The position numbers and the translations under genes were made by a program. Source: Pandoraea faecigallinarum (GTDB lineage Bacteria > Pseudomonadota > Gammaproteobacteria > Burkholderiales > Burkholderiaceae). Taken from it: a stretch of 64,000 nt of DNA. The stretch spans positions 3,596,001-3,660,000 of the forward strand of contig NZ_CP011807.3 of assembly GCF_001029105.3 (NCBI RefSeq). The letters are read 5' to 3'. The notes under the pieces were generated by a model. The model was not told the DNA's origin, did no database searches, and saw only the letters and a program-made list of their open reading frames with translations. Shown in pieces: positions 54,414 to 63,480 of this stretch (within the stretch, counting starts at the first letter, position 1; every line of letters starts with the position of its first letter).

Positions 54414-54839
54414 TTAGACGATGGTCAGCGTCACGTCGATGTTGCCGCGCGTGGCGTTCGAATACGGGCACACGACGTGCGCCTTTTGCACGAGGTCTTC
54501 CACCACGGCACGGTCCACGCCCGGCACGCTGATTTTCAGTTCGGCCTGAATGCCGAAGCCGGTCGGGATCTGGCCGATGCCCACGGCACCGTCGATCTTC
54601 GTTTCCGCCGGCAACGCCACTTTCTCCTTGCCCGCGACGAACTTCAGCGCGCCGAGAAAACAGGCCGAGTACCCGGCGGCGAACAGTTGTTCCGGGTTCG
54701 TGCCGCCAACGCCGGGGCCCCCCATTTCCTTGGGGACGACCAACTTGACGTCAAGCACGCCGTCGGACGAGACGGCACGGCCATCACGGCCTCCGGTGGC
54801 GGTGGCATGGGCGGTGTACAGCACTTTTTCGATCGACAT
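54414..54839 (-). CDS. ohr: Organic hydroperoxide resistance protein (Ohr)
   Basis: The 141-residue protein is a thiol peroxidase of the Ohr/OsmC family that reduces organic hydroperoxides. It starts [22 protein letters not shown]. The catalytic cysteines are Cys60 (in [15 protein letters not shown]) and Cys124 (in [13 protein letters not shown]). ATG 54839 has AGGAG upstream. Instead of the usual OhrR (MarR family), the nearest regulator is a TetR, with related operators near both genes. Confidence 0.96.
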   Translation of the reverse strand: MSIEKVLYTAHATATGGRDGRAVSSDGVLDVKLVVPKEMGGPGVGGTNPEQLFAAGYSACFLGALKFVAGKEKVALPAETKIDGAVGIGQIPTGFGIQAELKISVPGVDRAVVEDLVQKAHVVCPYSNATRGNIDVTLTIV

Positions 54840-55017
54840 GACGAACTCCTGGTAAGTAGAGAATTTCACTTCCAAACTTCGACCTCATGACCTGACACGC
54901 CATCGAGGCAATGCCTTGCAGCCAAGCGGCCATCTTAATGCACCTGTGGGACACCGTTCGTGAGCATCGATTCCACCCGAGGCCGACGGCCGTCCCGTTT
55001 GTTGCCCTTCTCATCAT

Positions 55018-55035
55018 CTATCTACTTATAGATAG
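55018..55035. promoter_or_regulatory. GATA-rich palindrome upstream of ohr
   Basis: Arms CTATCTA and TAGATAG, 4 bp apart, lie between the tetR stop codon and the ohr leader. The right half extends to TAGATAGATAA, identical to the right half of the palindrome before tetR. A shared TetR site is the simplest explanation. Confidence 0.7.
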
Positions 55036-55109
55036 ATAAACTACCCCAAATAAACGGGAGAGTCTCTCCCGTTGTCGTTCTCCCCGCGGCGCCATGTTGG
55101 CGTCTTCGC

Positions 55110-55694
55110 TCAGGCAACGCCGCACACCGACGCGACCACATCCTCCAACCGCGATGGCGCACGGAACAATCGCGACGCCATCACACTGCCCTGAAATCCC
55201 GCGAACAATGCGCGCGCCGTCGCTTCGGGCGAGGAAGTCAGCTTCAGCGATCCCTGCGTCTCGCCTTGGGTCAGCACCGCCGCGAGCCACGCTTCGTGAT
55301 ACGCGAAGAATCGTTGCACCGCTTCGCGCACTGTCTCCGGCAGCGTTTCGATGTCGGCCGCCAGCATGCCGCACAGGCAAATCCGGTGACCATCTTCGAC
55401 GATACGTCCGAACCCCTGCGCGTACAACGCCAATTTCTCCGGTGCACGTAGCGACGCATCGATCTGCGTCAGTCCTTCACCGATCAACGCGTCGTACGCC
55501 TTGATCGCTTCGAGCACCAGATCTTCCTTGGCGGGGAAGTAGTAGTGGATGCTCGACGTCTTCACACCGACACGCTCGGCCAGGTCCCGATAACTGAAGC
55601 CGTTGTAGCCTCGCGTCATCAGGAACGTCTGCGCCTGTTCCAGCAGTTGCTCCCTGACAGTGGGCGCGGCGGACGATGTCGTTGTGCGGTTCAT
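55110..55694 (-). CDS. TetR/AcrR-family transcriptional regulator
   Basis: The 194-residue protein has a TetR HTH at about residues 20-60 (GYNGFSYRDLAERVGVKTSSIHYYFPAKEDL) and a helical ligand domain with RICLCGMLAADIETLP, similar to NemR/AcnR-type regulators with cysteines that could sense electrophiles or peroxides. It lies upstream of ohr on the same strand, and matched palindromes suggest control of both itself and ohr. Confidence 0.92.
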   Translation of the reverse strand: MNRTTTSSAAPTVREQLLEQAQTFLMTRGYNGFSYRDLAERVGVKTSSIHYYFPAKEDLVLEAIKAYDALIGEGLTQIDASLRAPEKLALYAQGFGRIVEDGHRICLCGMLAADIETLPETVREAVQRFFAYHEAWLAAVLTQGETQGSLKLTSSPEATARALFAGFQGSVMASRLFRAPSRLEDVVASVCGVA

Positions 55695-55704
55695 GCATCG
55701 AATC

Positions 55705-55726
55705 TTATCTATCAGTAGATAGATAA
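55705..55726. promoter_or_regulatory. Palindromic operator before tetR
   Basis: Arms TTATCTATC and GATAGATAA are 4 bp apart, 10 bp upstream of the tetR start codon. The right half is shared with the palindrome before ohr. It is the likely autoregulatory site. Confidence 0.75.
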
Positions 55727-55791
55727 GTCAAGCGATTTTTCGAAGCGTCCGATGAATTCTGCCGATGAGGACGATAGGGAACCCGTCGCAG

Positions 55792-55819
55792 AAAAAACAG
55801 CGGCCCGCGGGCCGCTGTC
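55792..55819 (-). terminator. Intrinsic terminator of the TonB receptor gene
   Basis: On the minus strand a perfect 22-bp palindrome (ACAGCGGCCCG and its complement) is followed by six T (55792-55797), about 70 bp after the receptor stop codon. Confidence 0.82.
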
Positions 55820-55890
55820 GATGCGGTTGGCGACACGGTGCCCCCGTGCCGCCGGCGCTGCCAAAGTACCATTACTGAATTGCCGCGCGA

Positions 55891-58116
55891 TCAAAAGTCG
55901 ATCTTGGCGTTCAGGCTGACCATGCGCGGGTCGGCCGGTTTGATGTAGTTGTCGTACTGATATTCCCAGTATTTGCGGTTGGTGAGGTTGCTCACGGCGG
56001 CACGCAGGGTCACGTCCTTGCCTGCAACGCGTGTGCGGTAGGTCGCGCCAACGTTGATGAGCGTGTAACCCGAAACCGTCAGCGAGTTCTGCGGGTTGAG
56101 CGCCGTGCGGCCGTTGTAGCGGATGTCGCCACCGACCGACAGGCCCGGCACGTACGGGATCTTGTATTCGACGTTGCCCGAGAGCACGAAGCGCGGCGCA
56201 CCGCCTACGCGGTTGCCGTCGAAACCGCCTGCCGTACGTGCGTACCAGGCGTCGAGCGCCATGGCGCTGGCGCCGAGGGTCCATTGCGGACCGAGCTTCA
56301 CGGAACCGGCGAGTTCGATACCCTGGTAGACGGACTGACCGTCGGCCACACGCGCATTGGCGCTGTTCGTGTAGACGGCACCGCGCTCGATACGGAAGAG
56401 CGCCGCCGTCGTGCTCCACGTCGCCTGCTCGGTCTTCACGCCCACTTCATATTGGCGGCTCTTGAACGGGTTGAGCACGGCGCCCGCGTTGGCGTACGAC
56501 GAGGCAACCACTTCACCGGCTTCGAGCGCCTCGACGTAGCTCACATAGGCGGTCGTATTCGGCGTGAGCTTGTACATCGCGGCGAGCGTCGGCGTGAAGA
56601 CGCCGTTCGTCGAATATGTCGACACGCCTTGCGCGTTGGTCTGATCGTAGTTCGTGAAGCGACCACCGGCCAGCACCGAGAAGCGGTCCGTGATCTGCAC
56701 GGTGTCGGACGCGAAGACAGACTTCTGCTCGATGGCGCTGGAGCGCTGCGCCTGAAGCGGCGTGCCGTCGCCGTGGAACTGGTAGGAGGTGCCCTGATAC
56801 AGATTGCCCGTGTATTCCGGGCTATAGACGTAGGCGTAGTCGTTCGTCTGATATTGCGAGGCGTAGCCGAACGCCAGCCGGTGGGTCAGCGCACCGGTGC
56901 GGACCTTGCCCTCTGCCGTCACTTGCCACGCATGGAACGTATTCACTTCATCGCCCAGATCGTTCTGGCCGCTGAAGTCGCCCGCGCCGTTCAGCAGAGA
57001 CAGCGTGGCTTCGTTACGGTCGCGCGTCGACTTGTTGTAGGCGAAGTTGGCCGACACCTTCCAGTCCGGATTGATCTGATATTGCAGACCCGTCGTGTAG
57101 AACTGCGTGATCGTGTTCAGGTGCGTTGCCTGCGTTTGCAGGTTCGCATTGGACACATTGATCGGGGCCGGCAACTGGTTGCCGGTCAAGCGAAACGTCG
57201 AGAGCGACGGCGACGTGCCCGTCGCCCGGCGGTCCTGATACATCGCGCCGAAATTCCAGGTGAGATCGGGCGTGATGCGCGCGTCGAGGGCGACGGAAAC
57301 CGTATCGCGGTTCAGATTGCCGTCGGTGTACGTGCGGCCTTCCTCGTGCGTGTAATTCAGACGCGCGCCGAACATGTCGTTCGGACCGGCACGACCGCCG
57401 AGGTCGACGTGCTCGCGCCAGATCCCTTCGGACTGGTAGCCTACGTCGATGCTCGCGATACGCTCGTCCGTCGGCTTTTTCGTCACGTAGTTCACCACAC
57501 CGCCGGGGGCGACGAAGCCATACATGAAACCGGACAGACCCTTGAGCAGTTCCACGCGGTCGAATTGTTCGTACGGCATCGTCACGCCATAGGTCATGAC
57601 GGGCATGCCATCGAGCTTGAAACCCGATTGCCAGTCGACGGGCATGCCGCGCACGTAGATGTAACCCGCCCACGCGTCGAACGCATTACTGCCGTCGGTC
57701 ACCGAGGCGTCGGTGACGAACACGTCGCCAAGCTTGGCGGGCTGACGTTTTTCCAATTGCTCCTGACTCACCACTGTCGTCGAGAACGGCGTGTCGAGCT
57801 GGCTGCGCGAGCCGAGCGCGCCCGCCTGCACCGATTGTTTCAGGTTCTGCGGCGTTTCGCGCAGCGCCGAATCGGTCACCGTGGTGGCCTTGAGCGTGGC
57901 CGACGCGGCCGGGGTGCCAGCCTCGGCGGCCGAGGCATTACCGGACGAACCGGCAGTGTCGGCAGCGCTCCCCGATTCGGCGGATGTCTGCGAAAAGGCC
58001 GGGGCCGGCGTGGCGGCAAGGGCAGCGAAGGTCAGAAACGCGGCGAGCGCCAGCGGACGTGCAGCAGGACGGCCAGCCACCATGCGGCGGACCCGGTGAG
58101 CCGAAGCGGAAGACAT
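55891..58116 (-). CDS. TonB-dependent siderophore receptor
   Basis: The 741-residue protein has a signal peptide (about residues 1-42, ending PAFS), a linker, a plug domain (PFSTTVVSQEQLEKRQ to about residue 240) and a 22-strand barrel ending KIDF. Phrases such as YVRGMPVDWQSGFKLDGMP and GLSGFMYGFVAPGGVVNYVTKKPTDE are typical of ferric-siderophore receptors. It takes up iron complexes across the outer membrane with TonB energy. A Fur-like box lies upstream. No siderophore-synthesis genes are in the window, so it may use foreign siderophores. Confidence 0.94.
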   Translation of the reverse strand: MSSASAHRVRRMVAGRPAARPLALAAFLTFAALAATPAPAFSQTSAESGSAADTAGSSGNASAAEAGTPAASATLKATTVTDSALRETPQNLKQSVQAGALGSRSQLDTPFSTTVVSQEQLEKRQPAKLGDVFVTDASVTDGSNAFDAWAGYIYVRGMPVDWQSGFKLDGMPVMTYGVTMPYEQFDRVELLKGLSGFMYGFVAPGGVVNYVTKKPTDERIASIDVGYQSEGIWREHVDLGGRAGPNDMFGARLNYTHEEGRTYTDGNLNRDTVSVALDARITPDLTWNFGAMYQDRRATGTSPSLSTFRLTGNQLPAPINVSNANLQTQATHLNTITQFYTTGLQYQINPDWKVSANFAYNKSTRDRNEATLSLLNGAGDFSGQNDLGDEVNTFHAWQVTAEGKVRTGALTHRLAFGYASQYQTNDYAYVYSPEYTGNLYQGTSYQFHGDGTPLQAQRSSAIEQKSVFASDTVQITDRFSVLAGGRFTNYDQTNAQGVSTYSTNGVFTPTLAAMYKLTPNTTAYVSYVEALEAGEVVASSYANAGAVLNPFKSRQYEVGVKTEQATWSTTAALFRIERGAVYTNSANARVADGQSVYQGIELAGSVKLGPQWTLGASAMALDAWYARTAGGFDGNRVGGAPRFVLSGNVEYKIPYVPGLSVGGDIRYNGRTALNPQNSLTVSGYTLINVGATYRTRVAGKDVTLRAAVSNLTNRKYWEYQYDNYIKPADPRMVSLNAKIDF

Positions 58117-58152
58117 GCTTGAAATCCCGTGTATTCAGAAAACTTATTGTTT

Positions 58153-58177
58153 AATGAGAATCGTTAACGTTCTCATT
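58153..58177 (-). promoter_or_regulatory. Fur-like box upstream of the TonB receptor
   Basis: Near-palindromic arms AATGAGAA and TTCTCATT enclose a short centre (58153-58177), 37 bp before the receptor start codon. The half sites resemble Fur-box ATGAGAAT units, and such a box fits iron-responsive repression of a siderophore receptor. Confidence 0.82.
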
Positions 58178-58452
58178 CGCAAGTTTGGGATATTAGCAAA
58201 CCCGCACGCACCGTCAACAAATGTTGTCGCTCCCTGACGAGGACAACACAGAAATACAACATTTCGATTCCTTACAAGGCCCGGACATCGCGACGGCGCC
58301 AGAACAGGCGAAATCGCTCGCGGGTCCCGAACATCCTTGTTGCTCCTTCACCGGGAAAGGGGCCAAATAGGCTAATATCGCGGCACTGTCGCCTACCGAG
58401 CGGCTCATTGAACGGAACGCCGGCCCTCATCCGGGGCGTGCGCGCAAGTGGT

Positions 58453-58944
58453 ATGGAACTCGACGCCATTGATTTGAAAATTCTGCGGGAGCTGCAAGCC
58501 GACGCCCGCCTCACCAACGTGGAACTCGCCTCGCGGGTGAGCCTGTCGCCGTCGCCTTGTCTGGCGCGCGTGAAGGCACTTGAGGCAGCGGGGTATATTC
58601 GCCAGCGCGTGACATTGCTCGATCCGTCGCGTCTCGGGCTGCATATCAACGTCTTCATCCACGTCACACTGGAAAACCAGAATCGTGACGGTCTGGACGC
58701 CTTCGAAACCGCCGTGACCGCCCTGCCCAACGTCATGGAGTGTTACCTGATGTCGGGCGACGCCGACTATCTGCTGCGCGTGATGGTGAGCGACATGGCG
58801 GCGTATGAAACGCTCATCACCGACCGCCTCTCCCGCATTCCGGGCATCCGGAATATTCGTTCGAGCTTCGCGCTCAAGCAGGTGATGTACACCACGGCCG
58901 TGCCGGTGCCCGGCCCCGACGATCCCGCCACCGGTCATGCCTGA
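58453..58944 (+). CDS. Lrp/AsnC-family transcriptional regulator
   Basis: The 163-residue protein starts MELDAIDLKILRELQADARLTNVELASRVSLSPSPCLARVKALEAAGYI, the Lrp winged helix, and has the RAM effector part SGDADYLLRVMVSDMAAYETL. Its last 8 bp overlap the start of the EamA gene (ATGCCTGA), so regulator and exporter are translationally coupled. Such pairs usually respond to an amino acid. Confidence 0.95.
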   Translation: MELDAIDLKILRELQADARLTNVELASRVSLSPSPCLARVKALEAAGYIRQRVTLLDPSRLGLHINVFIHVTLENQNRDGLDAFETAVTALPNVMECYLMSGDADYLLRVMVSDMAAYETLITDRLSRIPGIRNIRSSFALKQVMYTTAVPVPGPDDPATGHA

Positions 58945-59890
58945 GGCGTCGCCCGCCGACACCGCCACCGGGCAGCCGCCGCACGAGGCGGGCGGCGGCG
59001 CCACGCAGCAGATCGCGTTGCACGTGGCGGCCATGCTGTTCGGCGCCTCGGCACTCTTCGGCGAACACATTGCCGCGAGCAGCACAACGATCGTCTTCGG
59101 ACGCGGATTGTTCTCGTGGCTCGCCCTCACCGCCATGGCGCTCGCCGGTCTGGCTGGCGTGCGTGGCCCGGCACGACTCTCGAGCGGCGTACCGTGGCGC
59201 GGCATCTCCGCGGCCGCGGCAGGCCGTCTGATCGTTGCGGGCGTGCTGCTCGCCGTGCACTGGCTCGCCTTCTTTCTCGCGATCAAGGCGGGCGGTGTCG
59301 CCGTCGGCACGCTCGGTTTCGCCTGCTTCCCGGCGTTCGTGATTCTGCTGGAATGGCCGCTGCGCCGCGAACGTCCCTCATGGGGCGACATGGGCGTCAT
59401 CGCGCTCGTTTGTCTGGGGCTCGCGCTTGTGACGCCCGCCTTCGACTGGCAGGCCGGCGCGACGCTCGGTCTGGCATGGGGCGTGTTGTCCGGCGCGATC
59501 TACGCCGTCATCGCGCTCTCGAACCGCGTGCTGGGCGCGCAGGCCTCGCCATTACAGGCAAGCTGGTGGCAATGCCTTGGCATTCTCGTCGTGCTCGGCC
59601 CGTTCGCCTGGCGCGAGGCGTTCGCGCTGCCTGCCGCGCAATGGGGCTGGCTCGCGTGTCTCGGTATCGTGTGCACGGCGCTCGCCTATACCCTTTTCAT
59701 TCATGCGCTGCGTAGCGTCAAGGCGAGCCAGGCCGCGGTGGTGATCGCGCTGGAGCCGGTCTATGCCATCGCGTTCGCGTGGGTGCTGTTCGGCACCGCG
59801 CCGACACTCAAGATGGCTATCGGCGGCGTATGCATCGTCGGTGCCGTCGCCTGGTCCGGTTCGATGCGCTCACGCCGCCCGGCTCGCTGA
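58937..59890 (+). CDS. EamA/DMT-family transporter
   Basis: The 317-residue membrane protein has about ten helices in two EamA repeats, with FGRGLFSWLALTAMALAGLAG and ALEPVYAIAFAWVLFGTAPTLKMAIGGVCIVGAVAWS at the ends of each half. It probably exports amino acids or metabolites. It starts inside the Lrp gene and is followed by a 10-bp repeat array. Confidence 0.93.
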   Translation: MPEASPADTATGQPPHEAGGGATQQIALHVAAMLFGASALFGEHIAASSTTIVFGRGLFSWLALTAMALAGLAGVRGPARLSSGVPWRGISAAAAGRLIVAGVLLAVHWLAFFLAIKAGGVAVGTLGFACFPAFVILLEWPLRRERPSWGDMGVIALVCLGLALVTPAFDWQAGATLGLAWGVLSGAIYAVIALSNRVLGAQASPLQASWWQCLGILVVLGPFAWREAFALPAAQWGWLACLGIVCTALAYTLFIHALRSVKASQAAVVIALEPVYAIAFAWVLFGTAPTLKMAIGGVCIVGAVAWSGSMRSRRPAR

Positions 59891-59917
59891 GCCTCTGCCG
59901 CGAGGCCGGAAACGGTT

Positions 59918-59987
59918 GGAGCGGGTTTGGAGCGGTTCAAGCGGTTCAAGCGGTTCAAGCGGTTTAAAGCGGTTTAAAGCGGTTCAG
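59918..59987. repeat. 9-10-bp tandem repeat after the EamA gene
   Basis: At least six units of AAGCGGTTC or AAGCGGTTT fill the spacer between the EamA stop codon and the SDR stop codon. The units vary by one or two bases. The array is non-coding and may act as a terminator substitute or simply be slippage-made. Confidence 0.85.
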
Positions 59988-60742
59988 AGGAACATGCCGC
60001 CCGACGCTTCGACGCGTTGGCCGTTGATCCAACCCGTCTCCTCACTCAGCAGCGCCGCCACGGCGCCGCCGATGTCGTCGGCCTCGCCCACGCGGCCCAG
60101 CCCGGTGTTGCCCGCGACCATCTCGTGCACCGCCTGATTGTCCCGCACCGTGCCGCCATTGAAGTCGGTGGCGATAGCGCCCGGAGCAATCGTGTTGGCG
60201 CGAATGCCGCGTGCGCCCAGCTCCTTTGCAAGGTAACGCGAGAACACCTCGATACCGCCCTTCATCATCGCGTACGCCGAAGCGTTCGGCAGCGTAAAGC
60301 GGGCCAGACCGCTCGAGACGTTCAGAATGCGCCCGCCGTCGGCAATCATCGGCAGCAGGGTTTGCGTGAGGAAGAACGGGCCCTTGAGATGCAGTCTCAC
60401 CAGATAGTCGAACTCATCTTCCGTCGTCTGCACAATCGACTTGTGCAGACCGGTGCCCGCGTTGTTCACGAGGAAATCGAACGTGTCGCGCTTCCAGGTT
60501 TCCTGAAGCAGGCGCTTGACCTGCGCCGCGAACGGGGCGAATTGCGCCGTGTCCGACGCGTCGAGCGGCAGCGCCACGGCGTTCGCGCCCATCCCGACGA
60601 TATCGGCGACCACGGCCTCGGCTTCGGCGCGCTGGCTGCGATAGGTGAGGATAACGTCGGTGCCACGCTGGGCGACGGCGAGCGCCGAAGCGCGGCCAAG
60701 GCCACGGCTGCCACCGGTAATGAGAGCGATCTTGCGGGTCAT
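59984..60742 (-). CDS. SDR-family oxidoreductase
   Basis: The 252-residue protein has TGGSRGLG (NAD(P)-binding), NNAG, and the catalytic Ser-Tyr-Lys with NVSSGLA and YAMMK. It resembles 3-oxoacyl-ACP reductase or glucose dehydrogenase-type SDRs; the substrate is unknown. ATG 60742 has AGGAG upstream. It is divergent from a LysR gene across an operator-like repeat. Confidence 0.94.
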   Translation of the reverse strand: MTRKIALITGGSRGLGRASALAVAQRGTDVILTYRSQRAEAEAVVADIVGMGANAVALPLDASDTAQFAPFAAQVKRLLQETWKRDTFDFLVNNAGTGLHKSIVQTTEDEFDYLVRLHLKGPFFLTQTLLPMIADGGRILNVSSGLARFTLPNASAYAMMKGGIEVFSRYLAKELGARGIRANTIAPGAIATDFNGGTVRDNQAVHEMVAGNTGLGRVGEADDIGGAVAALLSEETGWINGQRVEASGGMFL

Positions 60743-60930
60743 GGTAATTCTCCTGGGACTCAAGGCATCGGGCAGCACAGGCGGGCGCCGCCCCGTTGAA
60801 CACATCGGACGGCCGCGCCGGCCGTCTCTCTCGCTTGCCGCGCCAACCAGCGTCGTCGTCGGAGACGGTGCGCTGTGAATGCCGCGGTATGTTCAACATG
60901 CTATTGCATCGAATTTCACCAATAAATCCA

Positions 60931-60959
60931 TTGAATTTGATTACACTGATCAAATTCAA
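60931..60959. promoter_or_regulatory. 11-bp inverted repeat between SDR and LysR genes
   Basis: Perfect arms TTGAATTTGAT and ATCAAATTCAA are 7 bp apart in the divergent spacer, 40 bp before the LysR start. Length and symmetry fit the LysR recognition site. Confidence 0.8.
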
Positions 60960-60999
60960 ATAACAATCGCTCGTCTGCACAGACGGCGCTCTTGCCGCC

Positions 61000-61929
61000 A
61001 TGCATCAGCTCGACGCCATGCGCATTTTCGTGCGCGTTACGGAGACCGGCAGCTTCACGCAGGCCGCCGACAGTCTCGGCCTGCCGCGCGCGAGCGTGTC
61101 CAACGCCATCAAGCAACTCGAAACGAAACTGGGAACGCGTTTGCTGCATCGGACCACGCGGCGCGTTCAGCTCACGCAGGACGGTCAGGCATGCCTTGAG
61201 CGCTGCAAGGATCTGCTCGCCGACATGGAGGAGTGGGAGACGATGTTCGTGGCGCGCGACGAGGCGCTCACGGGACGGCTGCGGGTGGATCTGCCGGCCA
61301 CGCTCGCGCGCACGACGATCATTCCGCAGTTGCCGTCGTTTCTGGCGCAGCACCCGGCCCTGCGCGTGGAACTCTCGAGTACCGACAGGCGCGTCGATCT
61401 CGTTCGCGAAGGATTCGACTGCGTGCTGCGTGTGGGCGCCGTCGCCGACTCGACGCTGATTGCGCGGCCGCTCGGCCACATGCGCCAGATCAACGTGGCG
61501 AGCGCCGCGTATCTGAAACGCTACGGCGTACCGCAGACGCTGGAAGATCTGCGCTCGCACCGTCTGATCCACTACACCACGACGCTCGGCACCCGCCCTG
61601 CCGGTTGGGAGTACCACGACGGCGAGCGCTATACGCAATGGCCGATGGAGGGCGTGTTGACGGTGAACAACGCCGACGCCTATCAGGCGGCATGCATTGC
61701 CGGACTCGGCCTGATTCAGGCGCCTGAAGGCGGCGTGCGGGCGTTGCTCGCGAACGGCACACTGCAAGAAGTCATGCCGGCGTTTCAGGCCGAGCCCCTG
61801 GCGGTCTCGCTGCTCTATGCGAACCGCCGTCACCTTCCGCGCCGTGCGCAGGCCTTCATGAACTGGCTCGCCGACTTGCTCACGCCGCGTCTGACGGCAT
61901 TCGACGAGCGTCCTGCGACACGCCGGTAG
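61000..61929 (+). CDS. LysR-family transcriptional regulator
   Basis: The 309-residue protein starts MHQLDAMRIFVRVTETGSFTQAADSLGLPRASVSNAIKQLE, the CrgA-like LysR winged helix, and has the effector domain with DRRVDLVREGFDCVLRVGAV and CIAGLGLIQAPEGG. It is divergent from the SDR gene, its likely target, with a strong inverted repeat between them. Confidence 0.95.
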   Translation: MHQLDAMRIFVRVTETGSFTQAADSLGLPRASVSNAIKQLETKLGTRLLHRTTRRVQLTQDGQACLERCKDLLADMEEWETMFVARDEALTGRLRVDLPATLARTTIIPQLPSFLAQHPALRVELSSTDRRVDLVREGFDCVLRVGAVADSTLIARPLGHMRQINVASAAYLKRYGVPQTLEDLRSHRLIHYTTTLGTRPAGWEYHDGERYTQWPMEGVLTVNNADAYQAACIAGLGLIQAPEGGVRALLANGTLQEVMPAFQAEPLAVSLLYANRRHLPRRAQAFMNWLADLLTPRLTAFDERPATRR

Positions 61930-62001
61930 ACGTGCGGCGGGCGCTGTCACCACGTCGCCGCCGCGCGCCTTCCCCCTCGATGGCCGGACCGGCCTCGATC
62001 G

Positions 62002-62655
62002 CTACAGCCCCTGCTCGACCATCGTCACGAGCCGTTGCCCCAGTGCGTCGACCTGATCGTCGGGCAGATCGCGCAGCGGCCCGTCGATGACGAGCACCGC
62101 CAGGCCATGCACGGCAGCCCAGGCCAGATACTCCGCGCCGGGGCGCTGGTGCGCACCGATGATGCCCGCGGCGGCCATGCCGTCGAGGGCGGCGCCGAGC
62201 AATTCGAACGGATTCAGGCCGCTCGCGCCCGCCTTGTCCGGTCCGCCCGCCGAACGCACGTTCTCCGACGGTGCAAACGCCGTGCGAAACAGTCCCGGCT
62301 GCCGCCGTGCGAAATGCAGATATCCGATACCGACGGCGCGCAGCAAGGCCCGCGAGCGCGCCATGCCATCCGGCAGCGACGCCGCATCGATCATTGCCTG
62401 CTCATGCTCGATCGCCATGGCCAGCTCGGCCAACGCCGCCGAGCGCACCGCGTCGAGCAAATCCTGACGGTTCGCGAAGTGCCGGTATGCCGCATTGGGA
62501 ACGACCCCGGCGCGGCGTGTTGCTTCGCGTAGGATCACTGCGTCCGGCCCGCCGTCGCGCGCCAGCGCGATCCCCGCTTCCAGTAACGCCCTGCGCAGGT
62601 CACCGTGACGGTAGGTCGCGCGCGCCGGGCCGGTCGTGGTTTCTTGTTCTGACAT
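62002..62655 (-). CDS. TetR-family transcriptional regulator
   Basis: The 217-residue protein has a TetR HTH at about residues 15-60 (LLEAGIALARDGGPDAVILREATRRAGVVPNAAYRHFANRQDL) and a helical ligand domain. ATG 62655 has AAGGGG upstream. A double palindromic operator lies just before the start. It is divergent from the PhnB-like VOC gene at 62900 and may control it. Confidence 0.92.
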   Translation of the reverse strand: MSEQETTTGPARATYRHGDLRRALLEAGIALARDGGPDAVILREATRRAGVVPNAAYRHFANRQDLLDAVRSAALAELAMAIEHEQAMIDAASLPDGMARSRALLRAVGIGYLHFARRQPGLFRTAFAPSENVRSAGGPDKAGASGLNPFELLGAALDGMAAAGIIGAHQRPGAEYLAWAAVHGLAVLVIDGPLRDLPDDQVDALGQRLVTMVEQGL

Positions 62656-62664
62656 TGCTACCCC

Positions 62665-62715
62665 TTGTGGACAGTGTCCATTATGTCTGCTATTGTTTGT
62701 GTACACTGTCCACAA
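62665..62715. promoter_or_regulatory. Double TetR-type operator between TetR and VOC genes
   Basis: TGGACA-G-TGTCCA (62668-62680) is a perfect palindrome and TGTACA-C-TGTCCA (62701-62713) a near copy. On a larger scale TTGTGGACAGTGT and ACACTGTCCACAA are an inverted repeat, 25 bp apart. Two operator sites for the TetR protein fit well. Confidence 0.82.
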
Positions 62716-62899
62716 AAGCAAGTCGCCCTGCGTCATGGGTGCGTGGATAGCGTCACATTCGCACCTTGGCTGCCCAGGCACTATGGTGGGTCTATGTACC
62801 GAGGTATCGATGACGTAGGACCGATGACACTTCCCTTAACCGGGCGATCCCGACTCCCCTCGCGGTCGCCCTTGTTGCAGACATATCGAGGAGCGCTCC

Positions 62900-63328
62900 A
62901 TGCAAGTTCATTCCTATCTGTTTTTCGAAGGCCGTTGCGAAGAAGCGATCGATTTCTATGTGAAGACGCTGGGCGCGAAGCCCGGCATGATGATGCGCTA
63001 CGGCGACAGCCCGGAAGCGTGTCCCGAAGGCATGCTGCCGCCGGGTAGCGAGAAGAAGATCATGCATACCGAGTTCTACATCGGCGATTCGATGGTGATG
63101 GCGTCCGACGGCATGGTGAGCGGTCAGCCGAAGTTCGACGGATTCTCGCTGTCGGTCGATTTCACGGAAGTGGCCGAGGCCGAGAAAGCCTTTCACGCGC
63201 TGGCCGAGGGCGGCTCGGTCAACATGCCGCTCGGCGAGACGTTCTTCGCGAAAACGTTCGGCATGGTGAAGGATCGCTTCGGCATGAACTGGATGGTGAT
63301 CGTGCCGAAGGAAATGCCGAAGGGCTGA
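62900..63328 (+). CDS. PhnB-like VOC-family protein
   Basis: The 142-residue protein starts [38 protein letters not shown] and ends with [13 protein letters not shown], the PhnB/YjdN-like VOC form with an N-terminal [13 protein letters not shown] and a GxxFGMxW tail. The function is unknown; some relatives are demethylase-like or bind metals. It follows a TetR operator region and GAGG precedes the ATG. Confidence 0.9.
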   Translation: MQVHSYLFFEGRCEEAIDFYVKTLGAKPGMMMRYGDSPEACPEGMLPPGSEKKIMHTEFYIGDSMVMASDGMVSGQPKFDGFSLSVDFTEVAEAEKAFHALAEGGSVNMPLGETFFAKTFGMVKDRFGMNWMVIVPKEMPKG

Positions 63329-63480
63329 GGCGTGCGAGCACGCCGCAACGGCTTCACGGCGGTTGCAGCGCAGCCTTCGGAAGGATGCGGGATCGGAATC
63401 GACGGCGGTTTCGATGCCCGCATTTTTGTTCCGCCGTGTGTGCCCGACAAGTTCCTCAAGCCTGTGCTATCGTCGCCGCC

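Noticed and set aside
59918..59987. Repeat array considered as CRISPR
   Set aside because: Units are 9-10 bp with no spacers; it is a simple tandem repeat.
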